From: Neckera pumila
Taxonomy: Eukaryota > Streptophyta > Bryopsida > Hypnales > Neckeraceae
Direction of reading: 5' to 3'
NCBI GenBank assembly: GCA_963969595.1
Contig: OZ018416.1
Coordinates: 11,362,065 to 11,426,064, forward strand
Length of the DNA stretch: 64,000 nucleotides
The first letter of the stretch is position 1; every line of letters starts with the position of its first letter. The position numbers and the translations under genes were made by a program. Below the pieces are notes generated by a model that worked only from the letters and a program-made list of their open reading frames with translations, was not told the DNA's origin and ran no database searches. This document shows, one piece after another, positions 22,780 through 34,981 of the stretch.

Positions 22780-25700
22780 TCAGGCAGTATTCTTCATCAT
22801 CCCTGCCATTTCTAGTAGTTTCATCACTTCATTCATACTGAAGTTTGATGCGTAAATGAACTTGTCCTTCTTCTGGTCCACCTTGCACAAGTACCAAAAA
22901 ATGTAATACAGGTGCTTGCAATTGACATATTTTCCTCGCTTTCCAATGGATGCAGACAACATACTGGTGAAATATGAGCAAGTGCAAGTTGGAAAATTAG
23001 AGATAGTCACTCGATACACTATGTGATGAGGTTTGACCCCAGATTGTAGGGTAATTACAGCTCCAATTCCTGGGGATGGCAAAATGTTCACTCCAAGAAT
23101 ATTCCCTATAACATTTTGGGCATTCTCCCAATGGTTTCGATGAGCATCAGTTGGTGCATTCTCATTTCTACAAATGTTTTTCCCATTGCAAATACATGGA
23201 GGCTTGTCAGCATGCGGAGGTTTGGCGTAAGTCCACTCTACAACCTCAAAATGTTTTGAAGATGTGAAAAGGCGGCACGGAGACAAGGACGGTTGTTCTT
23301 GCAAGTGGAAGCTAGCCTCTTCAAAAAGAATAATCTCATCAGATTGATTAGAAGAGAGGGCTATACCAATCATCATTGGACAGATATCAGGGATCCTGGG
23401 TCGACTGAGAACATGAGACATTGAGACCTCCTCGGACCCATCACACAGTGTTTGATATTGTTTGGACAAAACCAGAATTCATACGTCTCTACTTTTGAAC
23501 CTTTGTACTCGCGTCTCTGGCCCTTATACGTAGGAGCACTGGTGGCTTTTGATCCCTTAGCTATGATCGTCTTGCACTTTACCTCCGTCTGAGATTGAAT
23601 GGCATGACACTTCCTCTTGGACTTCACAGAAATGCGGGCTATGTGCCACTCGGAGGGGTCACAATCCGTCTCCAAAACGTGCTTTGCATGAAGAACCACT
23701 GGTGCAAATCCCTCAACATTGGCAGCTGCAACTTTGGTGGACCTCAACTGGACTCTAGGATGAGAGAAGTTGACCTTATTCAAGCGATGAGAATCACCTT
23801 CAGACCCAATGGGTACATCCAGTTTTCTTTTTGTTGACCCAAACACTTCTTCTCCTTCTAAATGTGGTATACAAGTGTGTACTTCCTCGGCACGGGGCAT
23901 ACCGCACAAGGCATCGGTAATTTGCTTTCCATCCATGGATGCTACTGCTCTCTTTAGTTTCAAGTCATGTTTTGACAGTCCAAATCCAGATGGCCCGCCA
24001 TTCAGGTACACTCAATAATTAGTCATTTGCATAAACGCTCGGATCCAATCATCACATGTCGCAACGTATAAATCCGTTCCGCGTTTCCTTGAGGCCTGCA
24101 ACCACTTGTTGTAAATTGTTTCAAAGAGATTGCAGGATGGAATGCCTGCCAATTTGTCCGCTAATAGATCCTGGACAAGTGACAAAAAGAAGAAGAGGTT
24201 CAATCCAAAAAGCATAGACAAACTAAAAGAATTATTACATTGAAAGTAAAAGAAGGAAGAATGAAGGACTTACTGTTTCCATGAAACCACCCTGTTGACG
24301 GTATTGAAAGTGCCAGAATGCTAACCACAACTCGAGCTCCTTCAACAAATCCTCTATTGCTGCCCCAAGGAGTACCACCATGCTTTGATTTGAAGGTATC
24401 TGCTCTCTGCTTCATCCAGATTCTTTGCGTGCTTGTAGTCTCTGCAAAGCTTGATGTGTTGGTTCTGAAACTCACACTTAATAAGTCTCTCTATGTGCTA
24501 TTTCATTGAGGTTGCCCAGTGAAAGAGGCAGGTGCGTTCTCGGTCGACCATCTTCAAAGAAGGATCTTCCAAGCCGTAAACAATTTGAATAGCATTCCAA
24601 TTGGCTTGCGTGTTGTCCGCCATGAAACCTTTGAAATTTGGATTGGGCAATCCATTCTTCTCCATAATTCTATTAAGGCATGTCCACATAATCACTTTTC
24701 CGTTAGTATCCTCTGACTGCATATCACAAACTGCAAGAGTCATGACCTTACAATAGCAAGAATCATAAACGTGGCACGCAATCATTGTCCACCCCTTCAC
24801 CCGCTTAATATGGTCAAACATGAGCCAACAATTCTCTAAATCCCCCCCGGGCTGCATCTGCCGTACTAGATCAACACCGCTTCTGAGTCCGTCTACAAGC
24901 ATCTCGAATAGGTACACTTTGTGTTGTCTTTGACCCAGAAACACATTGTCATGGATGAACTCAATCTTTGCTTGCTTCTTTATTGCAAGTAGACGGTCAA
25001 TCTCCCCCCCTCTCCAATTCTAATGCTCCAGAAGGATGCAATAATATTCCTAACATTGGGTGAGCTGAGAACCTAGAATTTGTCCATGACATTGTTGAGT
25101 GCCTTCCCCCTCAGCATTTCCTTTGGTCCGTCACCCGCGTGCACCAGGAATGTATCCAAGAACTCTTTGTTGGCAGCCAAAGCGAAGGCAGAGGCTTTGG
25201 TCGTAAGTGTCTTCTCTACTTCTCTTACAATGAGTCCTGAAATGGTGTCTATGGAATCTTGACAAAGGCCATCGGACACGGGATGATTATGAGAGCCTAA
25301 ATGAATGCATGCCCTTGACATATCAGATGCTCCTATGACATAGTAAATTCTTCCGTCGCAGAAATTGATGCAAATAGGTGATTGCTTACAGATCTTGCAA
25401 ACTAATGTAGAATCCTTTGGAGGAACAGAGCCTACATGGAATGGAGTACAAACCCTAAACCCAACCACTTTGTTTCATTTCTCTTGGAGCAATGCTTCAA
25501 GAAATCGCATGCATCATTTGTGCATGCCAAGTGACCAACGCAATTAGACTTCTTGAATTTCAGACCAAAATCATTGTGAATGTTTGAGGTCATTGTACAA
25601 CACTAGGCATGACCGTCGTAGCGTTTGTCCATTTTTGTCATATTCTTAGAGGAACTTGTGGAAGCTAATGACCGATTGGGCAAAAGCTCAAAGACAATGT

Positions 25701-26432
25701 CACCATCAAAACTAGTTGGCAAATATTGAACCTTGCTGTACGTTATGGTATCAAAATCAATGGCAGCAAGCTCGTTCCTACGACCTCGAATAGTCCTTAA
25801 TTTCTGAAGACATGTCATGACACTAGGGAATTGACGATCTGTTGGATAAAGCAGCGGTCTGGAGAAGATAGAGCTCCCGGCACTATTGTCACACCCTCCA
25901 GCAGACAGGGTTGTGGAATCTCTCGCCGGCCCGTCTTTGAGATTGAAAGGAGAAGAACCGAGACCAACATTCCTAAGCGCTCCCTCTGAATCACTAGATA
26001 ATTCTACAATTGGACTTAAGAACTACTTCTCAGCAAAATGGACATAACTGCAACCACCTTCATCTTGAGTTTCAGACGGACCATCAGATTCTAGTTTCAC
26101 AACACGGAATATAGATACTTGTGCAGTTGATGCATCAGACAAGGGGGTCAACACTTTTGTTGAGGCAGCCATCACTTCAATGCTCAAATCAAAAGCTCTA
26201 AAACAGCCTGCCGGTAAACTCCACAAGAACCATGCACATTGCTAATCCTAGGCATGAGAATCGACTGAACCAGTGACCCTAAGTTTGACAATATCTCTTC
26301 TTCAATATAGATAGAGGACTCCTTGAAATCATAACGGACGTGAATGAGGTCACTCGATACTTTGGCTAACCCATGAAGATTTATGCAAAGAATCAAAGGA
26401 GCCTCATGGCCGTTAGCTCTGATTGAAGCCAT
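22780..26432 (-). pseudogene. Decayed MULE-type transposase gene
   Basis: Minus-strand pieces are in order. 26432-26184 starts at an ATG. 26226-25603 is one frame broken by TAG near 26024. A zinc-cluster region at 25590-25250 has C..C pairs and ends RACIHLGSHNHPV. 24944-24498 looks like the MULE catalytic core (FDHIKRVKGW, then GFMADNTQANWNAI and MVDRERTCLFHW). Smaller exons lie at 24475-24012. 24011-22780 carries a SWIM-like finger, CTC near 22987 to CKH near 22915. Frame changes near 26220, 25450, 24945 and 23400 are only partly explainable by introns, so the gene is judged broken. MULE transposases cut and paste DNA in the nucleus. Terminal inverted repeats and a 9-bp target duplication were not found. 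Confidence 0.75.
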
Positions 26433-27849
26433 GGCAAAAGGAAATTTTGAAAGGGAATTTCTTTAGCAGAACATTGTATTTATATACCACAGGCAATAGA
26501 TGAATTATCAGATGAGAACTATGTAAGTAGTACATCTCTATCATATTGTTCAAAATAGTGTCAGATGAAAAATGAAGGATACTGGTTAGCTTACCTAATT
26601 GAATTGATGGTATAGGATTTAAAATCACAATATTTCTAGAATATCCGACACATTAAATAGAGAGAGAGTGAATGTTGATACAAACAAATCTCAGAAGCAA
26701 TCTAGATAGCACACACGTAAATACTGAATTCACTTGGACTGACAATGACGAGCTTCAGAAATTTAAATCCAGTACAGCGTAAGGGATTTAAATTCCAAAC
26801 TGATTGAGGAAGTGCTCCTCAATGCAATAGTATAAAAGAAGAGAACATCAAATAATGAAATCATTTTCTCACTCAATTGGGTCTGTCTTCATTGTATTGT
26901 TCAGTTTCAGGAAGTTTAGGACTAGTTGATTATGCTTCCAACTAGGCAATCAGATAACATAGATGCAGAAATCTAGGGTCGCGGTGAAGAAGAAGCAAAG
27001 GAGTGCACTACACTTCAATAGTTCCAAAGAGCTCAAGAGATCCAAAATGAAATAGTAGAGTCAAGCGCGCAATGGTATACCATCTTCAAAGCAGGTTCAT
27101 TCAGGCGTCAATATGTTCCAGAATTGAAGCAGCACAGCACATCCCAGAGGAAACTCTCAAACTAAATTTCTTGATCATGATTCCAAAGAGGATTCCGAAG
27201 AAGTCATAGTGCGACATGGCCATCAAATTTTCATTGTAAGCTACCATTACCATAAAATTATCGTGTCTATATCATTTCTGGAAAATAAGCGTATAAAAAA
27301 TTTAGCTTAATCTGGATATTCTACTAATCAATCATTCTAAGTAAGTATGTAGAAATTTGGATTCATCTTGGCTAGGCAATGGTACCTGGATACCAAGGGA
27401 TGGATAGTTGGAAGGTATTATAGTGTTTAGGGTTTATTTATCCTCAATTACTAGCCGCTACTGCCTCCCACAGTTCCACGTCGACCCATCCCTGCCGCTC
27501 CATCTTGCAGACTCACCTTGTCCTTGACCTCCTGAGCAGCTGATCCCTTCTCCCGTCGGCCATCTTCACCTCTGCCGCAAGTGATACTCAGGAGCTTCCC
27601 CCTCCCTCGCTGACGCAGTGTCGCTCTTTGTCCCCATCTAGTTTGTTAGAAACCATACTCGTTTTATCTCTCTTTTGGGAACTAGTTGGTATACTTTTGG
27701 CGCGGATAAGTCTTTTGCAGAAAATTTGAGACAATGGAGACACGGAGTGGACGCGATATTGGTTGGAGAGAAGAGGCTTGCATACCATAGCTTGCCTCAA
27801 CGCCACAGGGTATCGAGGTAAGAATTCTTTTTTCTTTAGGCCCACCAAC
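26433..27849. other. Spacer upstream of the MULE gene, unassigned
   Basis: 26433-27250 is AT-rich without a gene. 27460-27600 is C-rich and T-rich (CTCCCGTCGGCCATCTTCAC-type) and resembles a leader or a weak coding fragment, but no frame persists. It leads straight into the 149-bp satellite. Confidence 0.4.
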
Positions 27850-29990
27850 CGCATTTGCTTTTGGGAGCAGGATCAATCCTCTCACCTAATGTTTATTTGC
27901 AACAAACTCCTTTGGTTACACCCCCCTTGCCACCGAGGGCCTTCTTGGCTGGTGCTAGGATTGGGAATTGTTTTCTTCTTTCTTGCAATTAATAACCTCA
28001 CTTTGCATTATGGGAGGGAGATCAGCCATCTCCCTATTCTTATTTCACACAACAGTCATCGTTGAGCAGACCTCCCTCGCCACTGAGGGCCTTCTTGGGC
28101 GGGGCTTGGGTTGGAAAGAGATCATTTTTTTTTTGGAAACAAGTTACTACATTTGTTGTCGGGGAGGGGATCAGTCCTCTCCCATTTCTTTTTCTTTGCA
28201 ACAGTCATCGTTCCGCAAACCTCCCTTGCCATCGAGGGCCTTTTCAGCCGGGGCTTGGGTTGAGACAAGATCACTTTGTTTCTAGAAATTAATTGCCGCA
28301 TTTGCTGTTGGGGAGGGGATTAGTCCTCTCCCATTTTTTTTTTTTTTGCAGCAGTCATTGTTTTGCAAACCCCCCTCGCCACCGAGGGCCTTCTCGGGCG
28401 GGGCTTGGGTTGGGAAAAGATAACTTTCTTATTGGAAACAAGTTACCGCATTTGCTATCGGGGAGGGGATTAGTCCTCTCCATATTTTTTAATTTTCGCA
28501 ACTGTCATGGTTGTGCAAACCCCCCTCACCATCAAGGGCCTTCTCGGTCGGGGCTTGGGTTGGGAAAAGATCACTTTGTTATTAGAAACAAGTTATCGCA
28601 TTTGCTATCGGGGAGGGGATCAGTCCTCTTCCATTTTTTTTTTGTAGCAGTCATCATTTTGCAAACTCCCCTCGCCACCAAGGGCCTTCTCGGCCGGGGC
28701 TTGGGTTGGGAAAATATCACTTTGTATGGGAAATGAGTTATCGCATTTGCTGTCGAGGAGGGGATTAGTCCTCTTCCATTTTTTTTTTTCACAGCAGTCA
28801 TTGTTCTGCAAATCCCCCTCGCCACCAAGGGCCTTCTCGGCCGGGGCTTGGGCTGAGACAAGATCACTTTGTTTTTGAAAATTAATTGCCACATTTGCTG
28901 TTGGGGAGGGGATCATTCCTCTCCCATTTTTTTTTTTTTGCAGCAGTCATCGATTTGCAAACCCCCCTTGCCACCGAGGGCCTTCTTGGCCGGGGCATGG
29001 GTTGGAAAGAGATCATTTTCTTTTTGGAAACAAATTACCGCATTTGCTGTCGGGGAGGGGATCAGTCCTCTTCCATTTCATTTATTTTGCAGCAGTCATC
29101 GTTTTGCAAACCCCCCTCGCCATCGAGGGCCTTCTCGGCCAATGCTGGGGTTGGAAAAGGATAACTTTCTTATTGGAAACAAGTTACCGCATTTATTGTT
29201 GGGGAAGGGATTAGTCCTCTCCCATTTTTTTTTTTTCGTAGCAGTCATCATTTTGCAAACCCCCCTTGCCACCAAGGGCCTTCTTAGCCGGGGCTTGGAT
29301 TGAGACAAGATCACTTTGTTTCTGAAAACTAATTGCCGCATTTGCTATTGGGGAGGGGATCAGTCCTCTCCCATTTCTTTTTTTTGAAGCAATCATCATT
29401 TTGCAAACCCCCCCTTGCCACCAAGGGCCTTCTTGGCCGGGGCTGGGTTGGGACAAGATCACTTTTCTTTTGAAAATTAATTGCTGCATTTTTTTCCGAG
29501 GAGGGGATCAGACCTCTCCCTTTTCTTGCAACAATCATCGTTGAGTAAGCCCCCCTTGCCACCGAGGGCCTTCTTGGCCGAGGCATGGGTTGGGGACAAA
29601 TAACTCTTTTTTGGAAAAATAATACTGCATTTGCATTTGGCGAGGGGGACCTATCCTCTCCCGATTTTTTTTTCTTTCAGTAATCTTTGTTGAATAAACC
29701 TCCCTTGCCACCATGGGCCATCTCGGTCATGGATTTGATTGGGCACGGATCACTTCTTTATAAGAAAGAAAATACCGCATTTGCATTTGGGGAGGGGGAT
29801 CAATCCTCTTCCTATATAAATTTTTGACAGAAGTTTACTCTAGGTGACACCTTGCCAGCAAGGGCCCTCTTGTCCAGGTCACGAGTTGGAAACTGATCTC
29901 TTCTTTTGAAGATTATCAATCGCCTTTTCATTCTGGGAGGGGGATTAGTCCTCTACCTCCCGCGTTCTTTTCTCAGCAGTCTACTCTCAA
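27850..29990 (+). repeat. ~149-bp satellite, about 15 units
   Basis: The phrase TTGCCACCGAGGGCCTTCTT and close variants recur near 27925, 28071, 28220, 28371, 28521, 28666, 28813, 28962, 29110, 29261, 29408, 29550, 29698, 29846 and 29998, a spacing of 146-152 bp. Each unit has four parts: the GC-rich AGGGCCTTCTCGGCCGGGGC dyad, GTTGGGAAAAGATCACTTT, GGGGAGGGGATCAGTCCTCT, and a T-tract ending GCAGCAGTCATC. The outermost units are most diverged, as usual for satellites. Open frames crossing units occur on both strands and are by-products, since 149 is 2 mod 3. Confidence 0.9.
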
Positions 29991-30239
29991 TGAACAATCC
30001 TCACCACCGATGGAACTCTTGACAGGTGAACGGGTTGGCAAAACATGTGTGCTTCTTAATAACCAGATTCCTATTTGGATTAATTGGAAAGGAATCAAGT
30101 CCTTTCACCATCACTTCCAGGTCGGAAAAGCGATCCCATGTATCCAACGAACTGCGTCCCTTTTGACACAAATCTTTATGATTGGGTCATCATCTTCTAG
30201 GTTCACTAGTCATTGGAATTCAAGGTTCACAGCAAGATG

Positions 30240-33200
30240 ATGCTTGTGTCAATTCTAATTCATTGAACTTTGAAATCCGTGGTCTTGTAAGGTCATTTAC
30301 CAGGCGTAATCGTGGATCCTCCAAATGAGAATGCGTTGGAAATAATGAGTCTATCTCAGCCTGGGAGGCGATTGGTGAACCTTGATGCTCTCTTGAGGGA
30401 TCTTGATAGGGAATGGAACCCCCCATCTCCAATGTCCTGTTGTACATCATTGGGCTCAGATGAAGAAGTTTACATTCTTCCTGATTTCCCAATGTCACTT
30501 GGAAAGGATTTCCTTAGCTCCCCTGATTTTCAGGTGTCATCTAACTTCTTCATAGGCGACAGGATTCTATGTCTTTATTGCAGGGATTGGAAGTCTCTTC
30601 ATAAGACCTGCCGCTGTAGGTAGAACTAGATATCGATTATGGAACTGGACCCCAACCAAATCAGTTGTACTTCAGTCTTTCGATATAAAAGGCCGTGGTC
30701 TTGAGTTTTCTTTCATTTTTCTTCATGTGTGAATCACTCTGTGAGTGTCATGACTGCAAGTCCAGACTTCATCTAACAAATTTAATTGTTTGCATTCAGA
30801 ATACGGCACAAAATTTGTTGATTACTCCAACCACTGCGACTTTAGTGCCAGACACAACTTCTAGTCCAGTATTGCCCACCAATTCAGGTGAAGGTGATCC
30901 AGTACATGCCGTGCCCAATGTCCAGATGCCTCGCGAAGGTGACGATTTCATGGGCAAAGACAACATCCGTAAGGCACAAAAGTTGGATTACGTTTCAACC
31001 ATTTCAAGTATGTGAATTCAACCCCACCATCTCTCAAGATTGGACATCCCGTTATGTTGTTTGGTTCCTATGCCAATGGTGAGGCCCACACTAGAGTGTG
31101 ATTTGGTACAATTGGAGACGGATTATATCCATGGCTATGAAGATGGAGCTTGAGTTTTTTATGTATCTGTATCGGATGAGGGAGGATAGACCAGTGTGTT
31201 TTCTAAGGCAAAGAAGGTTGAGTGGGGGCCAATTTGGAACACTGTCAATGATGAGTTTGATGACTTCCTTGGCAGTCAACCTGAAACGAAGCACTTGGTG
31301 AATGCGAAGTTCTTTATTTGCGACGGCTACCATCGCCGTATAGCATGAGACATATTAATCAACTTCGTAACACTGACCCAAAGTGGCATGTTTGTGTTGA
31401 TTCAATAGTACTAGATATTAGAGGGAGACTTGGTGTAGCCATGCAGATTATGCATGATATAAATCAGTGAGTTCCACTCCATAGCTCTAGATATTTGATC
31501 TCTGGTTTTGTCCTTTGTTGTCAGGTACTCACTTTGTCATTTTATATTTGTCATTAGGCACACCAAAAACTCACGTCGAAACAAATCTTGTCCATACCTT
31601 GTACCGTGTTTGCAAATATGGCACAATGCCATTCGAGAAGTTGACTGAACTTTTGAGCAAGGAGGATGCTAAGGCATGTCAACAAAACGTTCAAAAGATG
31701 TGGTACAGCATGCCCATGGAGGTGTTCACGTCTTTTATTTTTTAGGTGAGTTTTTTACTAGAATTCTACATCATTAAATTGTAAACGAGTAATAACTGAT
31801 GTTTCTGAATGGACAAGGCAGATGTATCCTTTACAGTCCTTGACATTTTTTCGATGATCCTTTTGTTGCAGCAAGAGATCTCGGCAGCTGTTGATGCTGC
31901 CATCCGCAAGGACCACAAGGATACTCGAGTGCAGGATGTCACTCCAAATAGTATTGCAGATGCAATGCAAGGTGCCACTAAAGAAGCAACAAGGTTGAAC
32001 ATCCAAAAACTTTCCAAGATTCAGTCTGTCGCTAGTCCTATTTTAGGAGATGAGTGGCTTAAGAAGGTACGTGGTTCTTGCTTTCAAATTCTTGTATTCC
32101 TTGTCCTAAACCTACTTTATTGACTATAGTAAGTTTTATTTCTACAATCTTAGATTGAGCGGCACTGGAGCTTATATGCTGTCCAGGAGTGACCCTGGAC
32201 AAACTCCAACTTATTGCTACTACAAATGCAAAGCCACGTTTCAAAGTAAAGTGGCTTAAATGGATTAATTCTTCCGCCCCTACTTATGAGGCACAACGTG
32301 TTCCTCCAAGACCAGTAAACGATGATAAAATGATGAGCTTCCTTTCAAAGGCTTGCTGGTATGCTGCAGTATATTTCATAGCGCGATTGTAATCCAATAT
32401 TCTTTTGAAACTCATCTTCTATAGTGCCTTTCTAATTTTATTTTTCTCCATCTCCAATTACAAATGGAAGACTCTGCCCTCAACTTATACGAGAGTATCA
32501 TCAAAGCAGACAACATTCAAGTGAACATGGACGTGCCTGTGGGGCCAATGTCACTATCTGACTATATTGAGTCCTGGCGGATGAAAGTGTGGGACCATGC
32601 ATACGCTGGAGTATTCAAGGGCTTTGACTCATTCAAAAAGACAGAGTCCTTTAAGGAATTCAAGGGCTTCGACCTTGCGATGAAGAGGACCATTTACAGG
32701 TTTTAGACTTAAATCATTATCCTTTACACTCTGAAATTGATATATTGAGAAGTCCTTGGCAAATTTCAGGGCTAAAAAATGTGTTTGTGAGCAGGTATTT
32801 CATGTTTGAACTATATGCAATGAAGGCCATCTCCAAGACAGACCTACCGCCATTTCTAAAGACTTGGCTAGATCGCACTTGTAATGATTGTATGTTCACT
32901 GCTGCCCAAGACAAGAATTGGCCAAGTAGTCATCTTCAATCGGGGGCGTGGTATCTGGATTGCAGTGGTGGGTTCATATCCACTGAAGAAGGAAATCTTT
33001 TCAGATCCATGAAGGATACCAATCTGGTGGAGACCGAGTTACCAGAATTTACAGGCCTTGATGCTAAAGCAAAGGAGAAAGCCTTGAAGAGGCGAGAGTT
33101 AGCCGATAAGAAGAAAGAAGAGAAGTGGGAAATTGCTAAGAAGAAACAAGAAGAAAACAAAGAGAAGAAGAAAGACCGCAAGGCAGAGAAGGCCAAAACT

Positions 33201-34981
33201 GATGCCCAAGTGAAGAAGAAGGGGAGGAAGAGGAAAGTAGAGACTGCGGTGGTGGATCAAGCAACAAATGAGGGGGCCATGAAGGAAACATCTTCAAGCT
33301 TCTCGCTTATTCGGTCTCAATTGTTGCATGGACTGCCACCTCCACTTCCAGTCTTGAGTGAGGTGGTCGCCATAGACCAACGCATTTTAAATGCTTCTGT
33401 CACTATCTCAATGGATTGGAACCATTCAGGAGGTCATCACCCTTCTAGAGAAGGTACTAATTATAATTTTCCCCAAAAAATCATTTTAAAGCTTCCATGT
33501 ATACTTGTTATCTTTTCAAAACTTTTCCTAATCCTTTTCTCCATTGTACGTTGTTTGCATTTCCATGGTTTACTTTTCCTAATCGTTGTTTTCACTCTTT
33601 CCTCTGTGCAGCATGCCTCAGACAAGAGACGCTTCTTTGATGGAGTGGTTACAAGAGAAGCAGGCATGGACCTGATAATTCTTGATGTCCCGGAGGGTTT
33701 ACCGGTCCCAACCATCTCCACACCACCAACATCCGTTCCAAAGTGGAACACATTCTCCTCTTTAGATTTACAAGCCGTTTTTGACTTGGCAAATAACTTT
33801 CTACACGATTCTGGTGCTCTTCTTGTGATGTACCCTTTCAGCCGGGACATCAAGTCCTTCCTCTTGGGATATTGCGAAACCTTTGGATTCAAATCTGAAA
33901 TGGAGTGGTGGGTCGGGAATAGATTGCATTTGACATTGCCTGCGGACCCCTTTGGCATAGTAAGCCCTCTAACATGGATGTTGGTCAATCCTTTCTAGTG
34001 AATTTAAGTTCAAATTTTGATACACGTTGAGAACTTTGTGCAGACCTTGCGCTTCAAAATGTCGCTATACGTGAAGGCTACAACTGGGCGATCCAAATCA
34101 CATTTCAAGTTCCAGCATGTTCCAGCTCATGCAGCAATTGATGTTGATGTGGGCAAAGACGACCTTCTTCGGAATTTTTGCAATAAAGAGGATCAAACCA
34201 TGAATGGAAATATCCCTTGGCGTGAGCCTCGAGAGAAAGCACGACCCTAATGCAAATGTTGATTGAAGGAACTACCTCACCTGGTGACGTCGTCGTGGAT
34301 TGCTTTGTGTCTACAGGTTAGTTAGTTTTGTCACCCAGAACCCTACATTTTCTGCTTTACATTAGTTTTTTTCTATGAGTTTCTGAAATTGTTGCTTTGG
34401 CATTTGTTCCTCTCCGTAGGTGCTAGCATCTATGCTTGTCGAGCTACTGGGCGGCATATAGTGGCCTTGGAGGAGGATAAAGCTATTTTCAATGCCCTCC
34501 TTGCTCCATTAAGTCGTCCCATTGCAAATCTTCCTCCTACACCACAAAGCTCTAAAGCTTCTCCGGTTGATTTGGACAACGAGGAGGTGCCCATCCACCA
34601 CATGACAAAGACTAACTGATTTAGTAAGTAAGTTTACCCTTATACTTCTTAATCATAAATATAAGAATGCTTGATGTAACTTCTTCTCATATTTGTTTTT
34701 TGGACTCTTGTAGGCAAGGTTCAAAAATGAAGATGCCATCACAGCTACCTTTCTTTGCAAATCTAGCATTCTTTTGCAGTCCTCTCTAAACTTATCAGCT
34801 GCCTGTGTATGCTGAAGCAGCAACCAAATACCTTGAAACTCACGACCCAAACCCAGCTTCTAGGGCCCATAAGGTAGATCAACAAGTTTTAGTTTTCATA
34901 AATCATTCTACCAAAGATTCCATAGGTGAGTCATCAAACACTAATGAGAGCTCTGCATCCGCATCTTCTAGCAATTCCTAA
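30240..34981 (+). pseudogene. Decayed gene: ParB-like domain plus beta-class N6/N4 DNA-methyltransferase-like domain
   Basis: Exon-like pieces: ~30308-30533, 30800-31007, 31095-31466 (ParB-like, KFFICDGYHR), 31872-32066, 32154-32361, ~32464-32700, 32795-33453 (ends lysine-rich), 33612-33959, 34044-34316, 34420-34619 and a last piece ending with TAA at 34981. Most junctions are GT-AG. 33612-33959 holds DLIILDVPEG at the place of the DPPY motif; 34270-34480 holds VVVDCFVSTGASIYACRATG and IVALEED, matching the FxGxG motif I. DPPY-like before motif I is the beta-class order. Damage: stops at 31151, 31187 and 31346, a one-base loss near 31345, frame breaks near 31510, 32189 and 34240. ParB-methyltransferase fusions are known from phages and bacteria; in a plant intron-containing gene this is unusual. 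The DPPY tyrosine is not conserved, so activity is doubtful even in an intact copy. Confidence 0.6.

Noticed and set aside
24200..24509. Plus-strand frame opposite the MULE gene
   Set aside because: Shadow of the minus-strand transposase pieces.
27968..29586. Open frames of 85-147 codons in the 149-bp satellite
   Set aside because: They occur on both strands, change frame every unit and are low complexity; the DNA unit explains them.
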